Shown: in pieces, positions 37,686-47,241 of the stretch
How positions within the stretch are numbered: position 1 is the stretch's first letter
Layout: each line of letters starts with the position of its first letter
From: Chryseobacterium sp. FH2
GTDB lineage: Bacteria; Bacteroidota; Bacteroidia; Flavobacteriales; Weeksellaceae
Assembly: GCF_001045455.1 (NCBI RefSeq)
Contig: NZ_LFNE01000002.1
Span: 310,001 to 374,000, forward strand
Direction: 5' to 3'
DNA: 64,000 nucleotides
Program-made: the position numbers and the translations under genes
The notes under the pieces: model-generated
The model's input: the letters and a program-made list of their open reading frames with translations, nothing else
What the model was told of the DNA's origin: nothing
The model's database searches: none

Positions 37686-39668
37686 ATGATTTCTAAACAG
37701 ACCATTGATAAAATATTTTCCACTATCCGTGTAGAAGAGATTGTGGGCGAATATGTGCAGCTGAAGAGAGCAGGGTCTAATTTTAAAGGTCTCAGTCCGT
37801 TTCATGATGAAAAATCTCCCAGTTTTGTAGTGTCACCAAGCAAACAGATTTGGAAAGATTTCTCTACGGGAAAAGGAGGAACGGCGATTTCTTTTTTAAT
37901 GGAAATTGAGAATTTTACCTATCCGGAAGCGCTCCGGCATGCTGCGAAAAAATACGGAATCGAAGTAGAAGAAGATCAGCGTGAATTTTCCGAAGAAGCA
38001 AAAAATGCACAGTCTGAAAAGGATTTATTATATAAAATTCATGAGGTAGCCAATGATTTTTTTCAAAATTTTCTTTGGGAGGCTGAAGAAGGGAAGTCTA
38101 TTGGTTTATCATATTTTAAAGAGCGTGAATTAAGAGATGATATTATTAAAAAATTCCAGCTTGGATATTCTCCTGAAAAGAAAAATGCTTTTACGGAATT
38201 TGCGATTCAAAAAGGATATTCAAAAGAAATTTTAGAAAAATCAGGACTGTCAATTTTCCCTGAAAATGCTCCTAACGGTATTGATCGTTTCCGAGAAAGG
38301 GTAATTTTCCCGATCCACAGTTTTTCAGGAAGGGTTTTAGGATTTGGGGCCAGAATTTTAAAAAATAATATCAAAACAGCCAAATATCTTAATTCGCCTG
38401 AAACGGAAATTTATCATAAATCCAATGTTCTTTATGGTTTAAATCAAAGCAAACAGGCAATTTCGAGAAAAAATATCTGCCTTTTGGTAGAAGGATACAT
38501 GGATGTGATTTCACTTCACATGTCTGGAATTGAAAACGTTGTGGCGAGTTCCGGAACTTCCTTAACGACTGAGCAAATCAAGCTTATTAAAAGACTTACA
38601 GAAAATGTAACCATTCTTTTTGATGGTGATAATGCAGGTATTAAAGCCAGTTTCCGAAGTATTGATATGTTATTGACAGAAGGCATGAACATTCGTGTCA
38701 TGTTGTTTCCGGATGGTGACGACCCGGACTCTTTTGCCAGAAAACATCCACAGGAATATGTGGAAAAATTCATCGAAAATGAAGCGATGGATTTTATTGA
38801 TTTTAAGGCTGAAATTCTTCTTAAAGAAGTGGGTAATGACCCGATTAAAAAAGCAGAAGCCATCAGAGATATCGTAAAATCTGTAGGTTATGTTCAGAAT
38901 GCTTTAAAACGAGAGGTTTATCTTAAGGAAGTTTCAAATAAATTTGGATTATCAGAGCAGAGTTTGTTTAATGAGCTTGATGTTCAGAAACAGATAACTC
39001 AAAATAAAACCCAGCATATTCAGCAGCAGAAGGAAAGTCCTCCTGTGAAAATGGAGATTGTTCCGCTGGATAACGAAAAAGGAGATCCATTTTTATACGA
39101 AGTGCTGTTTATGGAAAATAAACTTATCGATCACATGCTTATGTTCGGGGATATTGTTTTAAAGAGAACAGATGACAAGAATACCGAATACCAAATCACT
39201 GTAATTGAAGAAATTCTGCATCATTTTAATGAAGAAAATTACGAGTTTTTGGTAAAGGAAAATGAAATTATCATTAATCAGGTAAAAGAGGGAATTCAGA
39301 ATGACGAGCTGAGAAGCGGAAATTTTTTTGTAACTTTTATGGATGAAGCAATTACAACAAAAGTTGTTGATGCATTGATCCCTTTAGATGAACTGGAGAA
39401 TTGGGCTTCCAGAAATATAAATCCACCAAATTATGGAGATAAAGTGGCGGAGCAGGTAAAAGGTGATGTTTTACTGCACAAATACAGATATATTGATTAT
39501 TTAATAAAAGAAACAGCACGCGAACTTGATAAATACAGTAGTACAGATGAAGTAAAGTATTATGAGTTGATACAGAAAATTACTTTATTAAAACAAGCTT
39601 CGATGAGGCTGAGCGATATTATTGAATATTCACCTATTAAAGGAATTTATGTCGACAGAAAGAGATAG
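37686..39668 (+). CDS. dnaG: DNA primase
   Basis: 660 residues. The N-terminal CHC2-type region (about 1-90) keeps SPFHDEKSPSF and the general fold but has lost the zinc cysteines: Ser37 in place of the first Cys and DFSTGKGG in place of the CFGCGxGG pattern; His40 remains. The catalytic core follows (about 110-240), with FGARIL, then TOPRIM (LLVEGYMDVISLH and FDGDNAGIKAS). The C-terminal about 200 residues would bind the replicative helicase. It makes the RNA primers at the fork. Confidence 0.96.
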   Translation: MISKQTIDKIFSTIRVEEIVGEYVQLKRAGSNFKGLSPFHDEKSPSFVVSPSKQIWKDFSTGKGGTAISFLMEIENFTYPEALRHAAKKYGIEVEEDQREFSEEAKNAQSEKDLLYKIHEVANDFFQNFLWEAEEGKSIGLSYFKERELRDDIIKKFQLGYSPEKKNAFTEFAIQKGYSKEILEKSGLSIFPENAPNGIDRFRERVIFPIHSFSGRVLGFGARILKNNIKTAKYLNSPETEIYHKSNVLYGLNQSKQAISRKNICLLVEGYMDVISLHMSGIENVVASSGTSLTTEQIKLIKRLTENVTILFDGDNAGIKASFRSIDMLLTEGMNIRVMLFPDGDDPDSFARKHPQEYVEKFIENEAMDFIDFKAEILLKEVGNDPIKKAEAIRDIVKSVGYVQNALKREVYLKEVSNKFGLSEQSLFNELDVQKQITQNKTQHIQQQKESPPVKMEIVPLDNEKGDPFLYEVLFMENKLIDHMLMFGDIVLKRTDDKNTEYQITVIEEILHHFNEENYEFLVKENEIIINQVKEGIQNDELRSGNFFVTFMDEAITTKVVDALIPLDELENWASRNINPPNYGDKVAEQVKGDVLLHKYRYIDYLIKETARELDKYSSTDEVKYYELIQKITLLKQASMRLSDIIEYSPIKGIYVDRKR

Positions 39669-39784
39669 TTTGCAGACAAACTGATAATAATTAATTATCT
39701 TCTGTGACAAAAAGTCCTATAAAATTTTAGGAATAAAAGTTGTAATTTAAACTTTAGAAAAATTAAAATAATACCAATAGAAAT

Positions 39785-40471
39785 ATGGACATTAAAAAAG
39801 AATTCAGAGATTTCTCTGTAAAACATTTAGGGAACAGCGGTTTGGTAACCGATCAGTATATGGGAATGTATGGTCCAACGAATCTTACACCGTACATCAT
39901 GGAAGAAAGAAGATTAAACGTAGCTCAGATGGATGTTTTCTCTCGTTTGATGATGGACAGGATTATTTTCCTGGGTACAGGAATCGATGATCAGGTTGCC
40001 AATATTGTGACTGCACAGCTTTTATTCTTAGAAAGTGCAGATCCTTCAAAAGATATTCAAATTTATATCAACTCTCCTGGTGGAAGCGTTTATGCAGGTT
40101 TGGGAATTTATGACACCATGCAGATCATTAAACCTGATGTAGCTACCATCTGTACAGGTATTGCAGCTTCAATGGGTGCTGTATTGCTTGTTGCAGGTGA
40201 GAAAGGCAAGCGCTCTGCACTTAAACACTCAAGAGTAATGATTCACCAGCCTTCAGGAGGAGCGCAAGGAGTTGCTTCTGATATGGAAATCAACCTGAGA
40301 GAGATGTTGAAGCTTAAAAAAGAGCTTTATGACATTATTTCTGAACATTCAGGACAAACTTATGAATGGGTAGAAAAAGCCTCTGACAGAGATTACTGGA
40401 TGACATCTACTGAAGCTAAAGATTTTGGAATGGTAGATGAAGTTTTACAGCGATCAAAGGAAAAGAATTAA
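39785..40471 (+). CDS. clpP: ATP-dependent Clp protease proteolytic subunit
   Basis: 228 residues with the catalytic Ser129 in GIAASMGAVLL, His154 in RVMIHQPSGG and an Asp near 203 before YWMTSTEAKDFGMVDEV. It forms two stacked heptamers that digest proteins unfolded by ClpX or ClpC. The N-terminal about 30 residues precede the usual start and contain no other domain. ClpX is not next to it here. Confidence 0.97.
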   Translation: MDIKKEFRDFSVKHLGNSGLVTDQYMGMYGPTNLTPYIMEERRLNVAQMDVFSRLMMDRIIFLGTGIDDQVANIVTAQLLFLESADPSKDIQIYINSPGGSVYAGLGIYDTMQIIKPDVATICTGIAASMGAVLLVAGEKGKRSALKHSRVMIHQPSGGAQGVASDMEINLREMLKLKKELYDIISEHSGQTYEWVEKASDRDYWMTSTEAKDFGMVDEVLQRSKEKN

Positions 40472-40498
40472 TTTTCCTTTTAAGAAAAATAATAAAAG

Positions 40499-40527
40499 CG
40501 CATCAATTGATTTTGGTGCGTTTTTTT
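40499..40527 (+). terminator. rho-independent terminator of clpP
   Basis: Eight-bp stem (40499-40506 with 40513-40520, one G-U) plus a run of seven T. Confidence 0.85.
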
Positions 40528-40752
40528 GTTTTTTAATTAAATTATAAAAATTTAAAACACATTTATTATTCTATTCAAGATCAGTTTACAATCAATACCT
40601 ACTTTCGCTGCCAATAAAAGTAAATATGAAAAGATTCTATTACCTGGAGAGTTTTATGTAATTGGATTATTTCAATGATAGTGATTTGGTGTAGCAGACG
40701 ATATAAAAGGATGATGTATATAGTTAATATTCAATAATTAGATTTTGTAAAG

Positions 40753-40781
40753 AAGCGGCGACATCGTAGATGTCGCCGCTT
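40753..40781. repeat. perfect GC-rich palindrome in the 40472-40838 intergenic region
   Basis: A 13-bp perfect stem with a GTA loop (AAGCGGCGACATC and its inverse), much GC-richer than the surrounding DNA, followed by a second imperfect hairpin (about 40797-40817). No gene is seen in this 367-bp gap apart from the clpP terminator. Both hairpins look like interspersed REP-like units or a transcribed structured element; they may also terminate tpiA. Confidence 0.5.
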
Positions 40782-40838
40782 TCATTTATTAATAGGAACG
40801 AGGCTTTAGTCCGTTTATGAAAATTATTTTGAACTAAA

Positions 40839-41597
40839 TTAGTTAAAACCTTCAATGATTTTAGAGAAATCTTCCAGTTTCAATGCAGCTCCGCCAATCA
40901 GTCCGCCGTCAATATCAGGTTGAGAAAAAATTTCTTTTGCATTGTCCGGCTTTACAGAACCTCCATACAGGATAGAAACTTCATCCGCTACTTCCTGACC
41001 ATATTTTGCTGCGATAATACTTCTGATATGAGCGTGGATTTCCTGAGCCTGTTCCGGAGTAGCGGTTTCCCCAGTCCCGATTGCCCAAACCGGTTCGTAA
41101 GCAATTACCACTTTCTTGATTTCTTCAGCAGAAAGCGTGAAAAGGGCTACTTCAGTTTGATTTTTTACGACTTCAAAATGCTGCCCTGCTTTTCTTTGTT
41201 CGAGAGTTTCACCATTACAGTAAATAGGAATTAAACCTTTATCTAAAGCTAATTTGATTTTTCTGTTGCAGTGAGAATCTGTTTCACCATGATATTGCCT
41301 TCTTTCAGAGTGCCCAATTAATGAGCCTGTTACATCAATTGATTCCAACATATCCGCAGAAAGTTCTCCTGTATAAGCTCCACTTTCGTGTTCGCTCATA
41401 TCCTGTGAAAATACACCGATTTCGTCTTTTTCAAAGATATCTTTCGCCATCATCAGGTATAAAGACGGAGGAGCAATCCAAACTTCGCAGTTTGTCGCAT
41501 TATTGTTTTTATAGCTTAGTAATTGAATCATTAATTGCTGAGCATCAATTACATTTTTGTTCATTTTCCAGTTTCCTGCAACTATTTTTCTTCTCAT
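40839..41597 (-). CDS. tpiA: triosephosphate isomerase
   Basis: 252 residues, TIM barrel with NWKMNKN (Asn, Lys), IGHSERRQYHGE (catalytic His) and AYEPVWAIGTGE (catalytic Glu), and GGSVKPDNAKEI near the C-terminus. It interconverts glyceraldehyde-3-phosphate and dihydroxyacetone phosphate in glycolysis. Single gene, 71 nt after the oligopeptidase gene in the opposite sense of numbering (both on the minus strand). Confidence 0.97.
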   Translation of the reverse strand: MRRKIVAGNWKMNKNVIDAQQLMIQLLSYKNNNATNCEVWIAPPSLYLMMAKDIFEKDEIGVFSQDMSEHESGAYTGELSADMLESIDVTGSLIGHSERRQYHGETDSHCNRKIKLALDKGLIPIYCNGETLEQRKAGQHFEVVKNQTEVALFTLSAEEIKKVVIAYEPVWAIGTGETATPEQAQEIHAHIRSIIAAKYGQEVADEVSILYGGSVKPDNAKEIFSQPDIDGGLIGGAALKLEDFSKIIEGFN

Positions 41598-41668
41598 AGT
41601 TTTATCTGATTATATAAATTACTTTTAATTTTCGGTCATTTGAAATCTGCAAAATCTGCGTGATATTT

Positions 41669-43795
41669 TTATTTATTAATTCCTTCTAATTTAAACATAA
41701 ACGTATACACCAAAGCTGTATCTTTCAGGTAATCAAATCTTCCTGAAGCACCACCGTGACCATAATCCATGTCCGTTTTTAATAATATTACATTTTTATC
41801 AGTCTTCATATCTCTCAATTTTGCCACCCATTTTGCGGGTTCAAAATATTGTACCTGAGAATCATGTAACCCTGTTGTTGCCAAAATATTCGGATAATTT
41901 TTCTTCTCAATATTTTCGTAGGGAGAATAAGATTTCATATAAAGATAAGCATCTTTATTATTCGGATTTCCCCATTCATCATACTCATTGGTTGTCAATG
42001 GAATATTTTCATCCAGCATTGTGTTGACAACATCTACAAAAGGAACCTGTGCAATTGCTCCGTTCCATAAATTGGGGCTCATATTCACAACTGCTCCCAT
42101 TAAAAGACCTCCTGCGCTTCCGCCTTGTGCATAAAGATGTTTCGGTGAAGTATATTTTTCTTTCACCAAATATTCTCCGGCATCGATAAAATCTGTGAAA
42201 GTATTCTTCTTTTTCATCATTTTACCGTCTTCATACCACTGTCTTCCCATCTCCTGACCTCCACGGATGTGAGCAATAGCAAATGCAAAACCTCGGTCTA
42301 AAAGACTCAATCTTGTACTGCTGAAACTGGCATCCATAGAGCTTCCGTAAGAACCGTAAGCGTAGAGTAGAAGCGGGCTGTTTCCGTCTTTTTTATATCC
42401 TTTCTTATAAACAATGGAGATCGGGATCTCAGTTCCGTCTTTTGCTGTGGCAAAGAGTCTTTCCGTGACATAATTTTCTTTATTATAGCCTCCCAAAACT
42501 TCCTGTTGTTTTAATAAAGTTCTTTTTCCGGTTTTCAGATCCTGTTCAAACTGAGAACTTGGTGTAATCATGGAAGTATAACCAAATCTAAAATTATCTG
42601 TGTTATATTCAGGATTTCCTGATGGATAAACAGTATAGGCCGGTTCATCAAATTTCAGAAATTCTTTTTTACCTGTTTTTCTATCGTAAATCACCAATTG
42701 AGATAGCCCATTTTGTCTTTCACTGAAAACAAGGTAGTTTTTAAACTCACTGATTCCTTCCATCAACACATCTTTTCTGTGCGGAATAAAATCTTTCCAG
42801 TTTTCAACTCCTGTTTTATCCAAAGGAGCCTCCATTACTTTAAAGTTTAAGGCATTTTTATTGGTCGTAATTAAAAATTTATCTTCAAGAGGAGTTATGT
42901 CATACAAAACATCTTTCATTCTCGGCTGGAAAACTTTAAATGTTCCGTTAGGTTCATCGGCTTTCAGGTATCTTGTTTCAGAAGAAGTGGTCGCTCCTGA
43001 ATAAATCATGATGAATTTTTCGTTCTTTGATTTTCCGACCCCGATATAGTTTGATTTATCTTTTTCTTCGTATACCATGACATCTTTAGCAGGATCAGTT
43101 CCTAAAGTATGTCTGAAAATTTTCTCTGTTAAAAGTGTTTCTGGATTTTTTCCTGTATAGAAAATGGTTTTGTTGTCATTTGCCCAGGTTGCAGATCCTG
43201 TTGTATTTTTGATACCTAAATCCGTGGTTTTTCCTGTAGATAAATCTTTTAAAACTAATTTATACTGTCTTCTGGAAACATCATCTACACCATAAACCAA
43301 CTTCGTATTGTCCGGACTTATGCTGAAACCCGAAGCCGAATAATAAGGATGTCCTTCAGCCAATTGGTCAACATCCAGAAGAATTTCCTCCGGCGCGGTA
43401 AGGCTTCCTTTTTTTCTGCAATATTTAAAATACTGTTTCCCTGTTTCAGTTCGCGAATAATAATAATATCCATTTTTGAAAACAGGGACAGATTCATCTT
43501 TTTCTTTAATTCTGGCTTTCATTTCTTGGAAAAGCCTTTCTCTGAAAGGTTCCGTGTCTTTCATCATACCTTCCCAATAGTTGTTTTCTGCCTTTAGGTA
43601 ATCAACAACTTTGGCAGAATCTTTTCCTTTTTTGAAATAATCAATCATCCAGTAATATGGATCATTCACTTTATCGCCATGTATATCTCTGATATGTTCC
43701 TGTTTTTCAGCAATCGGAGCTTTAAGATCAGGGAACTTTTGAGACTGAAATGTAGCTGTACTCATTATTAGTAGTGACAAATAAAATTTTTTCAT
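41669..43795 (-). CDS. S9A prolyl-oligopeptidase family serine peptidase (oligopeptidase B-like), exported
   Basis: 708 residues: signal peptide (MKKFYLSLLIMSTATFQS), a seven-bladed propeller (about 60-430), then the alpha/beta catalytic domain with YAQGGSAGGLLMGAVV (nucleophile Ser), the acid around KTDMDYGHGG and His in the same segment (DYGHGGASGRFDYLKD). The propeller limits substrates to short peptides. Family members cleave after Pro or after basic residues; the GGSAGG surround and length are nearest oligopeptidase B. Likely periplasmic. Confidence 0.88.
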   Translation of the reverse strand: MKKFYLSLLIMSTATFQSQKFPDLKAPIAEKQEHIRDIHGDKVNDPYYWMIDYFKKGKDSAKVVDYLKAENNYWEGMMKDTEPFRERLFQEMKARIKEKDESVPVFKNGYYYYSRTETGKQYFKYCRKKGSLTAPEEILLDVDQLAEGHPYYSASGFSISPDNTKLVYGVDDVSRRQYKLVLKDLSTGKTTDLGIKNTTGSATWANDNKTIFYTGKNPETLLTEKIFRHTLGTDPAKDVMVYEEKDKSNYIGVGKSKNEKFIMIYSGATTSSETRYLKADEPNGTFKVFQPRMKDVLYDITPLEDKFLITTNKNALNFKVMEAPLDKTGVENWKDFIPHRKDVLMEGISEFKNYLVFSERQNGLSQLVIYDRKTGKKEFLKFDEPAYTVYPSGNPEYNTDNFRFGYTSMITPSSQFEQDLKTGKRTLLKQQEVLGGYNKENYVTERLFATAKDGTEIPISIVYKKGYKKDGNSPLLLYAYGSYGSSMDASFSSTRLSLLDRGFAFAIAHIRGGQEMGRQWYEDGKMMKKKNTFTDFIDAGEYLVKEKYTSPKHLYAQGGSAGGLLMGAVVNMSPNLWNGAIAQVPFVDVVNTMLDENIPLTTNEYDEWGNPNNKDAYLYMKSYSPYENIEKKNYPNILATTGLHDSQVQYFEPAKWVAKLRDMKTDKNVILLKTDMDYGHGGASGRFDYLKDTALVYTFMFKLEGINK

Positions 43796-43813
43796 GGTTA
43801 TATTGTATTTAGC

Positions 43814-44164
43814 TTAATCCAGTTTCCAGAGATTCTTTAAAAGCTTGTAGAAAGTATGTTCTTCATCAGTGACTACATTGTCAGCTTTTATTAAGCTCTT
43901 AGCAAATTGAGAAAATTTTACTCGTTCGTCTTCCGTAGAGTCATCATGAAAACAGCGAGCATGAAATTCAAAATGATCTTTCCATTCTTCAGGCTGCAGT
44001 AGAGCCAGCGTTTCCAATTCGTTATCAAGATTCATTCTGAAAGGGAACTCATCTGCCAAATATTGTTGAATAAGCATTCCTTCTTCCGGTGAAAACTCTC
44101 CGTCTACGGATGAAAGAATCATTAATAAGTGATAACCGGCGATGGATTTATTTGATTTTTGCAT
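43814..44164 (-). CDS. TerB-like small protein
   Basis: 116 residues, all helical, with AGYHLLMILSSVDGEFSPEEG and IKADNVVTDEEHTFYKLLKN. The paired acidic patterns (SxVDGE / ADNxxTxEE) are typical of TerB/tellurite-resistance-like metal-binding folds, common as isolated genes in Bacteroidetes. No partner tellurite genes are near. Function unknown. It lies 50 nt downstream of the BT_3928-like gene. Confidence 0.75.
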   Translation of the reverse strand: MQKSNKSIAGYHLLMILSSVDGEFSPEEGMLIQQYLADEFPFRMNLDNELETLALLQPEEWKDHFEFHARCFHDDSTEDERVKFSQFAKSLIKADNVVTDEEHTFYKLLKNLWKLD

Positions 44165-44214
44165 TAAAATAAGTTTATAATTTAAAGTGTAGTGTTTTAA
44201 AATTGAGCTGATTT

Positions 44215-45327
44215 CTAATTGATGAAATCTTTTGCAGGCTGTTTGTTTACGATAATTCCATTTTTTAGAATTAAAACAAACGGGTTACTCCTTGCAATAG
44301 TTTTGATGGCAGTTCCGTCCATCATTACATTTTTGATTGTTTTAAAAGTATTCGGGTCAGTTGAAACTCCATAAACGAGAGCATCTTTCTGAGATTTAAT
44401 CTTGTTTTCAACTTTTTGAATCAATTCGGGAGAAACATCTTTTGGGTGATAAGAAAAAACTAAAATTGCTTTTGGAGCTTTGATAATTTCATCTGTAAGT
44501 TCCATTCCGGAAGGATCCTCGATTTTAAATTTCACAATTTCAGATTTATACCCTTCTTTTACCAGAACAGATTCGTTTTTTCCTTCCTCGATTTTCCAAG
44601 GCGAGCCTTCTTCCCAATATTTTGTTTCTTTGATATAATCGTCCTGATTTACCTTTAAAACTTCTCCTGTTTTCTGATTTTTCAGGGAATAAAAAGTTTT
44701 GTATTCTGACGGATTTTTAGCGATTTTTTCTTTTTCAGCTTTCAAATCTGTCCCGATTTTATAATCACGGAAATCGATAATCGGTTCCTGAATAATTCCG
44801 TGAACCATAATGTAAATCATTGCTGCTGAAAATATTCCCAAAAGAATATATTTGAATTTATTTGAAGATTCCGTTTTCTCACTGAAACTGTAATTATCTT
44901 TCTTCTTAAATTCTTTTCTGTAAAGGATAAATAATAAAATCAGCCCTGCCAAAAGCACGACATCTTTGATGAAACTTTGCCAGGGTGTAAATTTAATAGC
45001 ATCCCCAAAACATCCGCAATCCGTAACCACATTAAAATACGCGGAATAAAACGTAAGAAATCCAAAGAATATACAAAGTGCAATCAATGCGGAAAGAGTG
45101 AATTTTAGTTTTAATTTTAATAAAAGCATGAAACCAAGCAAAAGCTCCAGTATTACTACAATTACCGAAAAAAGCAAAGCAAATTTTTCAAAAAAAGGCA
45201 TATTGAAAACAGTGGGAGAGAAGTATTCTTCCATTTTGAAGGAAAAACCAACCAAATCCACAGCTTTTACAAATCCTGAAAGGATAAAAATAACGGCAAT
45301 AACAAAACGTAATAAACCTTTGATCAT
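44215..45327 (-). CDS. BT_3928-like membrane protein (DoxX/MauE-type helices plus soluble domain)
   Basis: 370 residues: four hydrophobic helices (about 1-140) of the DoxX/MauE type with DCGCFGDAIKFTPW, a fifth helix (about 158-175), then a soluble C-terminal domain resembling a thioredoxin-like fold without a CxxC (AILVFSYHPKDVSPE, NPFVLILKNGII). The Cys pair in DCGCFG may be redox active. It lies directly next to DUF1599 (1-nt gap) and both precede the TerB-like gene, forming a conserved-looking unit. Confidence 0.8.
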   Translation of the reverse strand: MIKGLLRFVIAVIFILSGFVKAVDLVGFSFKMEEYFSPTVFNMPFFEKFALLFSVIVVILELLLGFMLLLKLKLKFTLSALIALCIFFGFLTFYSAYFNVVTDCGCFGDAIKFTPWQSFIKDVVLLAGLILLFILYRKEFKKKDNYSFSEKTESSNKFKYILLGIFSAAMIYIMVHGIIQEPIIDFRDYKIGTDLKAEKEKIAKNPSEYKTFYSLKNQKTGEVLKVNQDDYIKETKYWEEGSPWKIEEGKNESVLVKEGYKSEIVKFKIEDPSGMELTDEIIKAPKAILVFSYHPKDVSPELIQKVENKIKSQKDALVYGVSTDPNTFKTIKNVMMDGTAIKTIARSNPFVLILKNGIIVNKQPAKDFIN

Positions 45328-45328
45328 A

Positions 45329-45940
45329 TTAAATAGTTTTGGGTTCGAAATTGTTTTCTTTTTCGGAAAATTTTATAAGGCAGAAAACAGAATAATTCAG
45401 CATATCAAAATAGTTGGCATCTAAACCTTCGGAAACAATGGTAACACCTTGATTATCTTCAATTTGTTTTGTTCTTAGAACTTTTTGATAAATCAAATCT
45501 GTAATAGAAGAAATTCTCATATCTCTCCAGGCTTCACCGTAATCGTGGTTTTTCCTTTCCATTAAAGCTTTGGCTTCGTTGGAATATTTGTCGTAAAGGT
45601 TTAAAATCTCTTCTGTATTTTCGTTAAAATCATTGGAAAGGCCTTTCTCAAGCTGAATAAGTGCGATGATAGAATAGTTGACAATAGCAATGAACTCACT
45701 TTCTTCGCTTTCATCCACCATTTTTTTATCAGTCATTTGCAACGTACGGATTCTGTTGACTTTAATGTAAATCTGATCCGTAATTGAACTTGGCCTTAAA
45801 ACCCTCCAAGCTGCACCGTAATCTTTCAGTTTTTTGCTAAACAAATCACGGCACTCACCTATAACTTTTTCGAACTGTACTGATGTTTTCAACATAAATT
45901 CTCTTAATCTTTCAAATATACGAAATTTTGTGTTTGACAA
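45329..45940 (-). CDS. DUF1599 protein with two tandem domains
   Basis: 203 residues holding the same motif twice: KKLKDYGAAWRVLRPSSITD (about 35-54) and RKNHDYGEAWRDMRISSITD (about 128-147), each followed by a similar helix (QIYIKVNRIRTLQ, LIYQKVLRTKQIE). This is PF07659 (DUF1599), also described as a nucleotide-modification-associated domain. It probably binds or modifies a nucleotide. It is directly followed by the BT_3928-like gene and divergent from folP. Confidence 0.85.
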   Translation of the reverse strand: MSNTKFRIFERLREFMLKTSVQFEKVIGECRDLFSKKLKDYGAAWRVLRPSSITDQIYIKVNRIRTLQMTDKKMVDESEESEFIAIVNYSIIALIQLEKGLSNDFNENTEEILNLYDKYSNEAKALMERKNHDYGEAWRDMRISSITDLIYQKVLRTKQIEDNQGVTIVSEGLDANYFDMLNYSVFCLIKFSEKENNFEPKTI

Positions 45941-46036
45941 GAGTTGTAAATAGGAGAGTTTGAGAGTTTAGAGTGGGAGATTTGTAGGTTTTTTGTTTTA
46001 CTTTTGTAAAATATATTTCAACTTATAATTCCAATA

Positions 46037-46915
46037 ATGTTTAATAATAAATCATCCAACCCTCAAATTCTCAAACCTTTTCACTCAATCAATTGTAATG
46101 GAAGATTAGTTGAATTAAACACTCCGAAAATCATGGGAATCCTGAATCTTACACCGGATTCTTTTTCTGACGGAGGACTGTTTAATAATGAAAAATCTGC
46201 ATTGCAGCACACTGAAAATCTTATTAATGATGGTGCTGAAATCATTGATATAGGCCCGCAATCTACGCGCCCAAATGCCGAATTTTTAAGCAGTGAAGAA
46301 GAAGTCAGAAGAATCGGGAACATGATTTCTTTAATCAAGAAAGAATTTCCGGAAACTTTAATTTCTTTAGATACTTTTTATTCGGAAACCGTAAAGTTTG
46401 GTTTTAATGAAGGCATTGATATTGTTAATGATATTTCCGGAGGCCAATATGATGATAAAATGTATCATACAGTCGCGGAAACAAAACTTCCTTATATCTT
46501 AATGCATGTAAATCCTTCTTATGAAGTGATGCATGATAAAATAAAATTTGAAGATATCACACTTTCGGTTAATCAATATTTTTCTGAAAAAACAAACGAA
46601 CTGCTGGAAAAAGGGATAACCGATATTATTTTAGATCCGGGTTTTGGTTTTGGAAAAACAGTTGAAGATCAAATGAAGATGATTGGTGAGGTTCAATATA
46701 TCGGTTTTGAGAAATTTCCTTTATTAATCGGGATTTCAAGAAAATCATTCATTTACAAGCCTCTAGGGAAATCCCCATTGGATATTAACGACGAAACGCA
46801 GAAACTTCATATAAAGGTTTTACAGCAAGGTGCAAAAATTTTACGGGTTCATGATGTTGCAGAAACGAAGAAGACAGTTGATGAATTTTTAAGAACGAGC
46901 CTTTCGAAAATTTGA
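46037..46915 (+). CDS. folP: dihydropteroate synthase
   Basis: 292 residues. MGILNLTPDSFSDGGLF and DIGPQSTRPNAEFLS (pterin and pABA binding) and LDPGFGFGKTVEDQ with FPLLIGISRKSF are the DHPS signatures. It condenses pABA with the pterin pyrophosphate in folate synthesis and is the target of sulfonamides. TACTTTTG at 45999-46006 matches a -7 box. Single gene. Confidence 0.97.
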   Translation: MFNNKSSNPQILKPFHSINCNGRLVELNTPKIMGILNLTPDSFSDGGLFNNEKSALQHTENLINDGAEIIDIGPQSTRPNAEFLSSEEEVRRIGNMISLIKKEFPETLISLDTFYSETVKFGFNEGIDIVNDISGGQYDDKMYHTVAETKLPYILMHVNPSYEVMHDKIKFEDITLSVNQYFSEKTNELLEKGITDIILDPGFGFGKTVEDQMKMIGEVQYIGFEKFPLLIGISRKSFIYKPLGKSPLDINDETQKLHIKVLQQGAKILRVHDVAETKKTVDEFLRTSLSKI

Positions 46916-46969
46916 ATGATTTTTGTTAACTTTCAAAAACAAATATATAAATTTGTCTAAAACAAAGAT

Positions 46970-47216
46970 ATGAGCGTAGGAACGAATCTTAAAAAATTAC
47001 GAAGTAAAATCAGGGCATATTCCTAAGCTTGCAGATATTTTTGGAGTAAAGATTGAAGAACTTTTTGAAAGTTCAAGCAGTAGTATTATCTCTATTAATA
47101 ATGACAATTCTTCAGGTAACCAAAATGGCATCATTATTAATCTTTCGGATAAAGACACTGCAGAAAAATTAAGTGAACAAATTCAGGAACTTATTAAAAG
47201 CCTGAAACAAAATTAG
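46970..47216 (+). pseudogene. XRE-family regulator broken by an internal deletion
   Basis: ATG at 46970 reads MSVGTNLKKLRSK, the start of an XRE helix-turn-helix protein, but the frame then stops at a TAA. From about 47001 another frame continues with EVKSGHIPKLADIFGVKIEE and an acidic-helical tail ending KSLKQN, stop at 47214-47216. Between these parts the core HTH (about 30-40 residues in homologues) is missing, and the frame shifts by one. The joint lies in CGAAGTAAAA, readable in both frames. TAAATTTG at 46948-46955 is a likely surviving -7 box. Confidence 0.75.
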
Positions 47217-47241
47217 ATAAAATTTTATTTGTTAAATATTG

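Noticed and set aside
38516..38863. Minus-strand frame inside dnaG
   Set aside because: No promoter or ribosome site, and the primase on the other strand is unambiguous.
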